Positions 36,263 to 43,800 of a DNA stretch of 64,000 bases are shown here, one piece after another. The translations under genes and the position numbers were made by a program. The stretch's first letter is position 1; each line of letters begins with the position of its first letter. A model generated the notes under the pieces. It saw nothing but the letters and a program-made list of their open reading frames with translations. It was not told the DNA's origin and did no database searches. The stretch is taken from NCBI GenBank assembly GCA_963720705.1, contig CAVRGJ010000015.1:47070-111069 (forward strand), in the 5' to 3' direction. Source of the DNA: DASWJZ01 sp963720705. GTDB lineage: Bacteria; Pseudomonadota; Alphaproteobacteria; Rhizobiales; Afifellaceae.

Positions 36263-37261
36263 TCAGGCGGTGGCGCGGATTTTTGCCAGCCGCGTTGCCT
36301 GAGCCTCGTTCACCGACCCCGGCGGAGCGCGGCCTTCGAGAACCGCGGCGCATTGACGGACCGTCTCTAGCGCCTGATGGGCGGTGGATTCAGGCGTCAA
36401 CCCTCCGATGTGGGGCGTAGCAATGACGCGTGGATGCGCCGCCAAGCTCGGCGCCGGCATCTGATCGGCGGCGCGTCCGACGTCGAGCGCGGCGCCGGCG
36501 ATCCGCCCCTCCGCGAGCGCCGATTCAAGCGCGGCTTCGTCGACGAGATTGCCGCGCGAGGCGTTGATGAAATACGCGCCCGGCTTCATCTGGCGGAACG
36601 CGCGCGCGCCCATCATGTTTTCCGTCTCCGCATTGGCGACCGCGAGGCAGACGACGAAATCGGCGAGCTGGAGCAGGGTCGTGAGATCGGCGCTTTCGAC
36701 GCCGGGCGGCATGTCGACGGCATAAGGGTCGCTTGCCACGACGCGCATGCCGAGGGCCCGCGCAAGCAGCGCAAGGTGTCTCCCGATGGCGCCGAGGCCG
36801 ATGATGCCGATCGTGCTTCCCTTGAGCTGCCGGCCCATGCGCGGCTCGGGCCGACTGCCGCTCCTGTAGACAAGGGCAGCGCCGACGATGTCGCGCGCAA
36901 GCGCGACCATGTAGCCGACGATGAGCTCGGAGACGGCGGCCATGAAGCCCGGGCTCGCGTGGGTCACGAGCACGCCGTTGCGGGAGGCGGCGCCGACGTC
37001 GATGTTGCGGATGTCGACCGCGACCCGCACGAACGCCACGAGGTTCGGCAAGGCGTCGAAAATCTCCGCCGGCCCTGGCGTGGCCCGGTCCGATACGATG
37101 ATCGCGCAGTCCTCGGCGAGTGCGATGATCTGGCGCGGCGTCAGAGGGGTATCGCTTTCATTCAAGAGCACGGTGCCGAGCTGCCGCAAGCCAGCGAGCG
37201 CCTCGTCGCCGTAATAGTTCGCCCGGGCAGTCGCCGTCGAGGTCAGCAGCAAAGTCGGCAA
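36263..37261 (-). CDS. D-2-hydroxyacid dehydrogenase (second copy)
   Basis: The 332-residue protein has GIIGLGAIGRHLALLA, INASRGNLVDEAAL and TPHIGGLTPES, the standard NAD-binding and catalytic motifs of D-2-hydroxyacid dehydrogenases. It is a diverged paralogue of the enzyme at 26226-27197. It has its own operator (copy F, 48 bases upstream) and is divergent from the Liv-type importer. The pair may act on different intermediates or stereochemistries of the same substrate class. Confidence 0.82.
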   Translation of the reverse strand: MPTLLLTSTATARANYYGDEALAGLRQLGTVLLNESDTPLTPRQIIALAEDCAIIVSDRATPGPAEIFDALPNLVAFVRVAVDIRNIDVGAASRNGVLVTHASPGFMAAVSELIVGYMVALARDIVGAALVYRSGSRPEPRMGRQLKGSTIGIIGLGAIGRHLALLARALGMRVVASDPYAVDMPPGVESADLTTLLQLADFVVCLAVANAETENMMGARAFRQMKPGAYFINASRGNLVDEAALESALAEGRIAGAALDVGRAADQMPAPSLAAHPRVIATPHIGGLTPESTAHQALETVRQCAAVLEGRAPPGSVNEAQATRLAKIRATA

Positions 37262-37308
37262 GCTTGCGATTCTCCAACCATGTGGGTGTGGGGGCCGCTC
37301 TTAATCAG

Positions 37309-37321
37309 GTCATCATATGAC
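37309..37321. promoter_or_regulatory. Operator copy F (GTCAT-CAT-ATGAC)
   Basis: A perfect copy of the island operator, 48 bases upstream of the hydroxyacid dehydrogenase start on the minus strand. The flanks AGGTCATCATATGACATGACT match copy A almost throughout (first 20 bases differ at one position). Confidence 0.7.
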
Positions 37322-37455
37322 ATGACTAGTAGCATTGCAATTTAGCAAACAGGCCGGCAGACGGGCTTCGAACGAGAGCGCGTGCCTATCTGCCGTTGCA
37401 GCGTCTGGAATCTTTTCTGAAAACAAGGGTCCGTTCTTGCTCCACGAATCTTCTG

Positions 37456-37468
37456 GTGATAATATGAC
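37456..37468. promoter_or_regulatory. Operator copy G (GTGAT-AAT-ATGAC)
   Basis: One arm mismatch from the island operator. It lies 47 bases upstream of the Liv-type binding-protein gene on the plus strand, a distance similar to copies C, E and F. Confidence 0.55.
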
Positions 37469-37514
37469 CATGTCAATCACACACTAAGCCAATCGAAAAT
37501 GGGAGGGTGCTTCA

Positions 37515-38756
37515 ATGAAGGGTGTGGGTCTTGGCGGAGCCTTGCTCGCCACGGCGCTATGCGGAGTGCCGATACACGCCGCCGACGCCGAAGATAATGT
37601 CGTAAAGATCGGTGTCGTCGGAGCCGAGTTGGGCGGCTTCGTCTCCGCCGGCAACACGATCGGCGCTGCGGTGAAGCTCGCCGTGAAAGAAATCAACGAC
37701 GCCGGCGGGTTCAAGGTCGGCGACAAGACCTACAAGCTCGAAGCCTATTATCGCGACGACCGCACCAACATCGACACCGCCATCGCGGCGGCACGCGAGC
37801 TCGTCAACGACGTCGGCGTCTCGGCGATCTGGGGCACCGAATCGCACGACTTCTCGGTCGCGATGACCAAGATCACCGGTCCGGCCAAGGTTCTTCAGTT
37901 CACCGGCAACAGCTCGCTCGGCGGCCTGCTCGACGACGCGTCGGTGGCGCCCGGCGGTCCTGAGCACTACGCGTTCCAGACCGAGCCGCAGGAATTTGAG
38001 CGCAGCGGCAGCACGGCCAACGGCGTGTTCAAGCTGCTTCCTCCGCTGATGGATCCGAAGCCGACGAAGTCGGTCATCCTGGTGGCCGACGACCTTGGCG
38101 GCCAATACCTGACGAAGCACTACATCCTCGCGCTCGAATTGCACGGCCAGACGGTCGATCGCATCTTCTATCCGCCGGACACGACCGACTTCACCGCGCT
38201 TCTGACCCGCATCAAAGGCGAGAAGCCTGACATCGTTCACATCTGGTACAACCCGGACGAGACCCTGGTCGCGCTCCCGCAAGCGATTCAGCTCGACGTC
38301 GCGCCCGCTTACTTCGTTATCGGCGTCGATCCCGGCGTGTGGAAGGACCGCAAGCTCACGGCGCCCGTTCCGGTGACGATCAGCTGCATCGCGCTCTGCT
38401 GGGGCCAGCCCCCGTCGCAAAAAGTGACCGACTACTTCAACCGCTACTTCGGTCTTGGAGCGCAGCAAGGTCCGCAGGCCTCGGTCTCGCTGCTCTACTA
38501 TGACTACGTCCACTGGTACGTCGAGGCGCTGACCGCGGTCGGCAAGGTCGACGATCCCGACGCGGTCGTGGACTATCTGCTCAACTCAAAGCATGACGGC
38601 GTGCTTGCGCAGGTTCCGCTTCAGTTCAACGCGCACCACCAGGTGATGGGCGTCGCGACCGAGGTGTGCCTGGTCAAGCCGAACACCTCCGACAGCTTCG
38701 ACTGCGCACTCGAGCAGCCGCCGGCGACTCCTCCCCCCGGCGACCCGGGCGGCTAG
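37515..38756 (+). CDS. Periplasmic binding protein of a LivK/HAAT-type ABC importer
   Basis: The 413-residue protein has a Sec signal (MKGVGLGGALLATALCGVPIH, mature end near ADAEDN) and a type I periplasmic fold of the leucine-binding class (VVKIGVVGAELGGFVSAGN, then YYRDDRTNIDTAIAAAREL). It ends in a proline-rich tail (PPATPPPGDPGG). This family binds amino acids, amides, urea or aromatic acids, so the substrate cannot be read from sequence. It is the first gene of the importer whose permeases start at 38915. It has a strong ribosome site GGGAGGG and operator copy G upstream. Confidence 0.85.
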   Translation: MKGVGLGGALLATALCGVPIHAADAEDNVVKIGVVGAELGGFVSAGNTIGAAVKLAVKEINDAGGFKVGDKTYKLEAYYRDDRTNIDTAIAAARELVNDVGVSAIWGTESHDFSVAMTKITGPAKVLQFTGNSSLGGLLDDASVAPGGPEHYAFQTEPQEFERSGSTANGVFKLLPPLMDPKPTKSVILVADDLGGQYLTKHYILALELHGQTVDRIFYPPDTTDFTALLTRIKGEKPDIVHIWYNPDETLVALPQAIQLDVAPAYFVIGVDPGVWKDRKLTAPVPVTISCIALCWGQPPSQKVTDYFNRYFGLGAQQGPQASVSLLYYDYVHWYVEALTAVGKVDDPDAVVDYLLNSKHDGVLAQVPLQFNAHHQVMGVATEVCLVKPNTSDSFDCALEQPPATPPPGDPGG

Positions 38757-38772
38757 ACGCGCAGGCGTAAAG

Positions 38773-38819
38773 AACGGGAAACGGGCGATCTGAAATTCCA
38801 GGAGCGTCCGTTTCCCGTT
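38773..38819 (+). terminator. Strong intercistronic hairpin after the LivK-type gene
   Basis: AACGGGAAACGG pairs perfectly with CCGTTTCCCGTT; with one G-U and two more pairs the stem reaches 15 with a 17-base loop. It is followed by TTTGCGCCTTTTCC. It sits 17 bases after the binding-protein stop and before the permease genes, so it may attenuate transcription or protect the upstream mRNA. Confidence 0.6.
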
Positions 38820-38895
38820 TGCGCCTTTTCCTCTATCGTCTTCGCTCCGAAGCGGGCTCCGTTGCAGTTGGCATGTAACGCGCCGCGACATAGAG

Positions 38896-38907
38896 CAACT
38901 GCAGTTG
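38896..38907. promoter_or_regulatory. 12-base perfect palindrome before livH
   Basis: CAACTGCAGTTG is self-complementary over 12 bases and ends 7 bases before the permease ATG. Its left half also pairs with TGCAGTTG at 38863-38870. It could be an operator or a structure covering the ribosome site, since no clear Shine-Dalgarno precedes this gene. Confidence 0.35.
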
Positions 38908-38914
38908 GTCAGTG

Positions 38915-39784
38915 ATGGAAATATTCATTCAGCAGCTCGTGAATAGCCTCTCTCTCGCGAGCGTTATTATTCTGATCGGCATAGGTATTACGATTATATT
39001 TGGGTTGACCGGCATCATCAATTTCGCCCACGGCGAGTTCCTCATGGTCGGCGGGATGGTGACCTGGGCGCTGGTGAGCCACGGGGTCAATTTCATCGTT
39101 GCGCTGCTTGCGGCCGCCTGCATCGTAGCGGCGCTCGGTTTTGCACTCGAACGCGGCATCTTCCGCTTCACGCTGGCGCGGCCGATGAACGGCTTCATCG
39201 TCTCGCTCGGCCTGATCGTGCTTCTGCAGCACGTCGTCATCCGCATCTGGAATTCACACCAGAAGAGCATTCCCGATCCCGTCGGCATCGTCTGGGAAGT
39301 GGGCGGCGTGCGCATCATAGCGATGCGCGTCGTGGTCGTGGCGGTGACCGCGCTCGCCGTTGGGCTGACCTTCTTCGCCATCACGCGCAGCCGCTACGGC
39401 CTCGCGCTCCGCGCCAGCGTCGCCGACCAAGAGACTGCCGCGCTGATGGGCATTCCCGTGCGTCGCTACGTAACGGCGGTCTTCGCCTACGGCAGTTTCC
39501 TCGCCGGGCTCGGCGGCGCGATGATGATCGCGCTTTTCCCGATCACGCCCTTCGTCGGGAGCGTGGTCGTGGTCAAAGGCTTTGCCGTCGCGCTGATCGG
39601 CGGACTCGGCAACGTCACCGGTGCGGTGGTCGCCGGCCTGATCCTTGGCCTCGTCGACGGCCTCAGCGCCGGCTACGGGATTCCTGAATGGACCGACGCC
39701 TATTCGTTCGCGATGATGATCCTCATTCTCCTCCTGCGGCCGCAAGGACTGCTCGGCGGGACGGAAGGGCCGCGCAGTGTCTAG
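38915..39784 (+). CDS. Branched-chain-type ABC permease (LivH family)
   Basis: This ~289-residue membrane protein has the LivH signatures: GLTGIINFAHGEFLMVGG near 30-48, and later RASVADQETAALMGI and GGLGNVTGAVVAGLILGL. It has about eight hydrophobic segments. It pairs with the LivM-type permease that overlaps its stop codon by 8 bases. GTG at 38912 directly precedes the ATG chosen here and could serve as start. Ribosome-site quality is poor, and the hairpin and palindrome upstream suggest control of the permease level. Confidence 0.87.
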   Translation: MEIFIQQLVNSLSLASVIILIGIGITIIFGLTGIINFAHGEFLMVGGMVTWALVSHGVNFIVALLAAACIVAALGFALERGIFRFTLARPMNGFIVSLGLIVLLQHVVIRIWNSHQKSIPDPVGIVWEVGGVRIIAMRVVVVAVTALAVGLTFFAITRSRYGLALRASVADQETAALMGIPVRRYVTAVFAYGSFLAGLGGAMMIALFPITPFVGSVVVVKGFAVALIGGLGNVTGAVVAGLILGLVDGLSAGYGIPEWTDAYSFAMMILILLLRPQGLLGGTEGPRSV

Positions 39785-40811
39785 TGAGGCGACAGGGGAG
39801 ACGAACGGCCTCGCGCGCGTCGCGCCGGTCCGCATCGAGCGGCAGCCGGTCGCCGGGCTGACCCTCGATCGGATCGTGGTTGCGGCAGTGATCGCGATCG
39901 GCCTCTTGGCGATCCCGTGGCTCGAGCCGAGCTATCGCTTCCTCTCGGTCGCGATCTCGACCGGCACCGCAGCGATCACGCTCTACGGGCTGAGTGTCCT
40001 CTTCGGGCAGGCCGGCATCCTGTCGATCGGCCACGCCGCCCTGATGGGTGTCGGCGGCTACGCGGCGGCGATGCTCGCGGGACGTTTCGGCTTCGGGTTC
40101 TGGGCGGGGATACCGTTCGCGATGATTGCTTCGGCGCTCGTCGCGGGCTTTCTTGGCCTTTCCTCGCTCCGCGTTGCGGGCCACCACTTCATCATCATCA
40201 CCTTTGCCTTCGGCTCGCTGTTCAGTATCGCGCTGACAAACGGCGGCAGCTTCACCGGCGGCGCGACCGGCCTCGACCTCGATCCGATCGGCACGCTTTT
40301 CGGCATCAACTTCGACAAGCTTCGCAACTATTACCTGCTCGTCGCAGTGATCCTCCTGATCAGCATCCTGATCACCTATCTGATATCGATCTCTTCCTAC
40401 GGCCGGACGCTCCGCGCGATCCGCGAGAACGAACCGCTGGCGCAGGCCGTCGGTATCAACACGCGCATGCACAAGCTCGGCGCCTTCATGCTGAGCGGAC
40501 TCTTCGCCGGCATGGCCGGCATCCTTCAGGCCTACTACCTTCGCCACATCTCGCCGACGCTCTACGGCGCGTTCCCGAGCGTCTATCTGGCGCTGATGGT
40601 GATGGTGGGCGGCCCGCGCATGCTCTTCGGGCCGCTCGCCGGCGCGACGATCGTCAACTTTCTGCCCGAGATATTGAACCTCGACCCGGTCGATTCGCGC
40701 ATCGCCTACGGCATCGGCCTGATCGCGGTGATCATGTTCCTGCCGGGCGGCGCGGTGGCAGGGGTCATGGACATCTATCGCTGGCTCTGGGCGCGTCGGC
40801 GGAAGGCGTGA
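39777..40811 (+). CDS. Branched-chain-type ABC permease (LivM family)
   Basis: The 344-residue protein follows the LivM pattern: a ~35-residue cytoplasmic lead, hydrophobic segments, GQAGILSIGHAALMGVGGYAAA near 78-98, and the loop ENEPLAQAVGIN near 220-231. The start is GTG at 39777, overlapping livH. It forms the second half of the translocation channel. The stop is directly followed by the ATPase start, so the operon is tightly packed. Confidence 0.87.
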   Translation: MSSEATGETNGLARVAPVRIERQPVAGLTLDRIVVAAVIAIGLLAIPWLEPSYRFLSVAISTGTAAITLYGLSVLFGQAGILSIGHAALMGVGGYAAAMLAGRFGFGFWAGIPFAMIASALVAGFLGLSSLRVAGHHFIIITFAFGSLFSIALTNGGSFTGGATGLDLDPIGTLFGINFDKLRNYYLLVAVILLISILITYLISISSYGRTLRAIRENEPLAQAVGINTRMHKLGAFMLSGLFAGMAGILQAYYLRHISPTLYGAFPSVYLALMVMVGGPRMLFGPLAGATIVNFLPEILNLDPVDSRIAYGIGLIAVIMFLPGGAVAGVMDIYRWLWARRRKA

Positions 40812-40813
40812 GC

Positions 40814-41530
40814 ATGCCGGGGCTCGAGGTCAAAGGGCTGCGCAAGGCGTTCGGAGGCGTCGTCGCCCTGGCGGGGATCGATGTCTCGATCGCGCTCGAC
40901 GAGATTCTCGGCATCGTCGGGCCGAACGGATCGGGCAAGACGACGCTCTTCAACGTCATCACCGGCGCGCTTTCGCCGACCGCCGGAGAGATACGCTGGC
41001 TCGGCAAGGACATCACCGGCAAGCCCGCGTTCGAGATCGCGCGCCTTGGAATCGCCCGGAGCTTCCAGCAGGCGATGGCGTTTCCGGAGCTCCCGGTGCA
41101 CGAGAACGTGCGCATCGCCTGGGAACACGGGAGCCGCGCCTCCGCGTCACCGTGGAAATCATCCGACGCGCTCCTCGATTTCGTCGACCTTTCGGCATTC
41201 CGCACGGCGACGGCCGGGACCTTGCCGTTCGGGAGCCTTCGCAAGCTCGGTATTGCCGTTGCGCTTGCGGCGAACCCGCGCCTGCTTCTCCTCGACGAAC
41301 CAGCCGCCGGTCTGAACGACACGGAGATGGAGCAGCTCGCCACGCTGATCGCTCAGATTCCGGCGATGGGGATCGGCGTCTGCGTCATCGATCACGACAT
41401 GGATTTGATCGTATCGCTGTGCGGCCGGCTCGTGGTTCTCGATTTCGGCACGAAGATCGCCGAGGGGCCGCCGGCAAGCGTGCTCAACGATCCCAAGGTG
41501 CTTGAAGTGTATCTGGGGACCGAAGCATGA
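40814..41530 (+). CDS. Branched-chain-type ABC ATPase (LivG family)
   Basis: The 238-residue ATPase has Walker A GPNGSGKTTLFN near 35-46, Q-loop residues in RSFQQAMAFPEL, and Walker B LLLLDEPAAGLND with the H-loop in VIDHDMDLI. The signature motif is degenerate (LPFGSLRKLGIA replaces LSYGQ-R), and the protein is a little shorter than typical LivG (about 255). I chose the ATG at 40814, 2 bases after the livM stop. It overlaps livF by 4 bases. Confidence 0.85.
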   Translation: MPGLEVKGLRKAFGGVVALAGIDVSIALDEILGIVGPNGSGKTTLFNVITGALSPTAGEIRWLGKDITGKPAFEIARLGIARSFQQAMAFPELPVHENVRIAWEHGSRASASPWKSSDALLDFVDLSAFRTATAGTLPFGSLRKLGIAVALAANPRLLLLDEPAAGLNDTEMEQLATLIAQIPAMGIGVCVIDHDMDLIVSLCGRLVVLDFGTKIAEGPPASVLNDPKVLEVYLGTEA

Positions 41531-42318
41531 CGCTGTTGGAGGTCCGCACCCTCGACACGGCCTACGGCGCGATCGCCGTCAATCGCGACGTCTCGCTTCG
41601 CGTCGAGGAGGGCGAGATCGTCACCATCCTCGGCCCGAACGGCGCCGGCAAGACGACGCTGCTGCGTTCGGTTTCGGGACTGCTTCGGGCGAATGCCGGA
41701 TCGATCCTGTTCCAAGGCAAAGAAGTCGCCGCCGAGACGGCAGACCAAAGGGCCAACCGCGGCATCGTGATGGTGCCGGAGGGGCGCCGCATCTTCTCCT
41801 CGCTGACGGTGCGCGAGAATCTTCGCCTTGGCGCCTACGCACGGAAGGACCGCGAGGCGGTCGAGGCTGATATCGAGCGGATGGAGGCGTATTTCCCGAT
41901 CCTCGCCGAGCGGCGCCACCGCAAAGGCGGCCAGCTCAGCGGCGGCCAGCAGCAGATGCTGGCGATCGCCCGCGGCCTGATGGCGCGACCGCGCATCCTC
42001 TTGCTCGACGAGCCGTCTCTCGGACTCTCGCCGCTCTTGGTCAAGGAGCTGCGCGAGGTGATCCTGGAAGTCCGCAATCGCTTCGAGGCGGCGGTGCTGC
42101 TCGTGGAGCAGAACGCGGGGCTCGCCTTCGCGGTCGCCGACAGGGGCTATCTCATGAACAGCGGGCGGATCATCGCCACGGGAACGACCGAAGAGCTGCG
42201 CGACGCGCGGCTCGTGCGCGAGCTCTATCTCGGCAGCGGACGCATCGAGGCGGCGCGCTCCAAAACGCAGGCGCCGACGGCCGAGCCGCGCCCGAATCTT
42301 GGCACTTCGGTTCGGTGA
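41527..42318 (+). CDS. Branched-chain-type ABC ATPase (LivF family)
   Basis: The 263-residue ATPase has Walker A GPNGAGKTTLLR, VPEGRRIFSSLTVRENL (a LivF hallmark), signature LSGGQQQMLAIARGL and Walker B LLLDEPSLGLSP. A ~25-residue C-terminal extension (from about KTQAPTAEP) is not conserved. It completes the importer with LivG, LivH, LivM and the binding protein at 37515. The start overlaps livG (ATGA) and the stop overlaps the start of the regulator gene. Confidence 0.88.
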   Translation: MTLLEVRTLDTAYGAIAVNRDVSLRVEEGEIVTILGPNGAGKTTLLRSVSGLLRANAGSILFQGKEVAAETADQRANRGIVMVPEGRRIFSSLTVRENLRLGAYARKDREAVEADIERMEAYFPILAERRHRKGGQLSGGQQQMLAIARGLMARPRILLLDEPSLGLSPLLVKELREVILEVRNRFEAAVLLVEQNAGLAFAVADRGYLMNSGRIIATGTTEELRDARLVRELYLGSGRIEAARSKTQAPTAEPRPNLGTSVR

Positions 42319-43076
42319 TGGCCGCGCGCGGACCCTCGCATGCACGCGTACAGGGCGCCGCGGCCGCGCGCGAATCCGGGATGAAGATCCGGCGGATCGG
42401 CCGCGCTGCCCATCTGCCCGCGCAGGTCGCCGGCGAGATCGCTGCCCAGATCATGTCCGGCCGCATCAAGCCGGGAGAGCGCCTGCCCACGGAGCCGCAG
42501 CTCGCGAGTCGCTTCGGCGTCAGCCGCACCGTCGTGCGCGAAGCCATCGCGCGGCTTAGAAGCGAGGGGGTCGTGCGCTCGAAGCAGGGGGCCGGCGTCT
42601 TCGTCATCGAAGCCGGCTCGCAGCCGACGCTGCGCATCGACCGCGAGCTTCTGCACGACCGCTCGCACTTCAGGAATCTGTTCGAGCTCCGCGCGATGCT
42701 CGAGATTCACACAGCCGGCCTCGCCGCCGAAAGGCGGGACGAACCCGCGATCGTCGCGATCGCCGCCGCGCTTCAGCACCTGCAGGGCGTGCCTGGCTCC
42801 GACCCGGCTTCCGTCGATGCCGATCTCGATTTCCACGGCGCTATCGCACAGGCCACGGGCAACACCTTCATCGCCGCCTTCATCCGGTTCATCTCCTCCC
42901 AGATTCGCGAGAGCATCGTGGCGACGCGCCGTCACACCGATCCGGAAAAGAGCGTACGCACCACCTACGCGGAGCACGCGGCGATCTACGAGGCGATCCG
43001 CCAGGGCGATCCGGCTGCGGCGCGTCGCGCGATGCGCAAGCATATCGCCCACGCAATGGTCCGCCTCGGCGTCTAG
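42318..43076 (+). CDS. FadR-subfamily GntR transcriptional regulator (sister of the one at 25380)
   Basis: The ~252-residue protein has the GntR winged helix (GERLPTEPQLASRFGVSRTV) and FCD domain (FELRAMLEIHTAGL, DADLDFHGAIA, HAAIYEAIRQG). It matches the regulator at 25380-26084 along its whole length, so the two arose by duplication. Its start overlaps the livF stop (TGATG), so it is made with the importer and would give autoregulation through operator G. An in-frame ATG at 42381 is the alternative start and agrees better with the sister protein. No separate operator precedes it. Confidence 0.85.
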   Translation: MAARGPSHARVQGAAAARESGMKIRRIGRAAHLPAQVAGEIAAQIMSGRIKPGERLPTEPQLASRFGVSRTVVREAIARLRSEGVVRSKQGAGVFVIEAGSQPTLRIDRELLHDRSHFRNLFELRAMLEIHTAGLAAERRDEPAIVAIAAALQHLQGVPGSDPASVDADLDFHGAIAQATGNTFIAAFIRFISSQIRESIVATRRHTDPEKSVRTTYAEHAAIYEAIRQGDPAAARRAMRKHIAHAMVRLGV

Positions 43077-43329
43077 AAGGCGCGCTCCGGGTCGTGGCGA
43101 GCACGGTCCAGCGCGAACCGATCCCCGCGGGGAACGCGCAAAACGTCAGAAGCGTAGGCGGTCGGCCCCGTCGCGCCAGACGCAATCAATACGAGTGGTC
43201 GGCACCGGTTTCGAACACCGGCAAACTTGAAATGGCTGAATTCGACGGAGTTTGAGCGATTCGTCGGGGCCGCGTGGAAAGCGGCTTTTAGTACTTTGTA
43301 GGTTGAATGGTGGCTAACGTGAAGTCTCC
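43077..43329. other. Intergenic region, no gene seen
   Basis: These 253 bases separate the catabolic island from the chemosensory operon. They contain the palindrome CCCCGCGGGG (near 43126) and CCGG-TTTCGAACA-CCGG (near 43207-43223), either of which could help end transcription. The segment 43225-43320 is AT-richer than its surroundings and is the likely site of the chemosensory promoter; I see no confident -35/-10 pair. Confidence 0.4.
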
Positions 43330-43800
43330 ATGGGGCCCGAAATGCACCTCAGCGATGGCTGGTCGCTGCTTTGCCGCGTCGACGCGCGGCTTTGCGCGCT
43401 GCCGCTCGAGAGCGTGGTGGAGACCACGAGACCGCTCCCGATCGAGCCGGTCGTCGGAGCGCCGGAGTTCGTTCGCGGGCTCTCGATCGTGCGCGGCGTC
43501 GCAGTCCCCATCGTCGACGCCGAGCGGCTGCTTGGCGGCGGCAGCTCGACGCCGACACGCTTCGTATTGCTGCACGTCGGCGAGCGGATGGTCGGGTTGG
43601 CGGTTGAGGCCGTCGTTGGAGTTCGTCAGATCGGCGGCGCTTCGCTGCAGGAATTGCCGCCGCTCCTGCGCAGCGCCGACGCCAACGTCTTATCCACGAT
43701 CGGCACGCTCGATTCGGAACTCCTCGTCGTCCTGCAAGCGATGCGGATCGTGCCGGATGCGTTTTTCGCTGCGGTCGACGCGAAAGCCCTCGCCTCGTGA
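43330..43800 (+). CDS. CheW-like coupling protein (first of two)
   Basis: The 156-residue protein is a single CheW domain: LCRVDARLCALPLESVVE at the N-terminus, RGLSIVRGVAVPIVDAERLLG near 49-69, and VGLAVEAVVGVRQI. CheW proteins link chemoreceptors to CheA. It opens a seven-gene operon and overlaps the next gene by 4 bases (GTGA). By position it matches WspB of Wsp systems. Start choice between ATG 43330 and ATG 43342 is open. Confidence 0.83.
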   Translation: MGPEMHLSDGWSLLCRVDARLCALPLESVVETTRPLPIEPVVGAPEFVRGLSIVRGVAVPIVDAERLLGGGSSTPTRFVLLHVGERMVGLAVEAVVGVRQIGGASLQELPPLLRSADANVLSTIGTLDSELLVVLQAMRIVPDAFFAAVDAKALAS

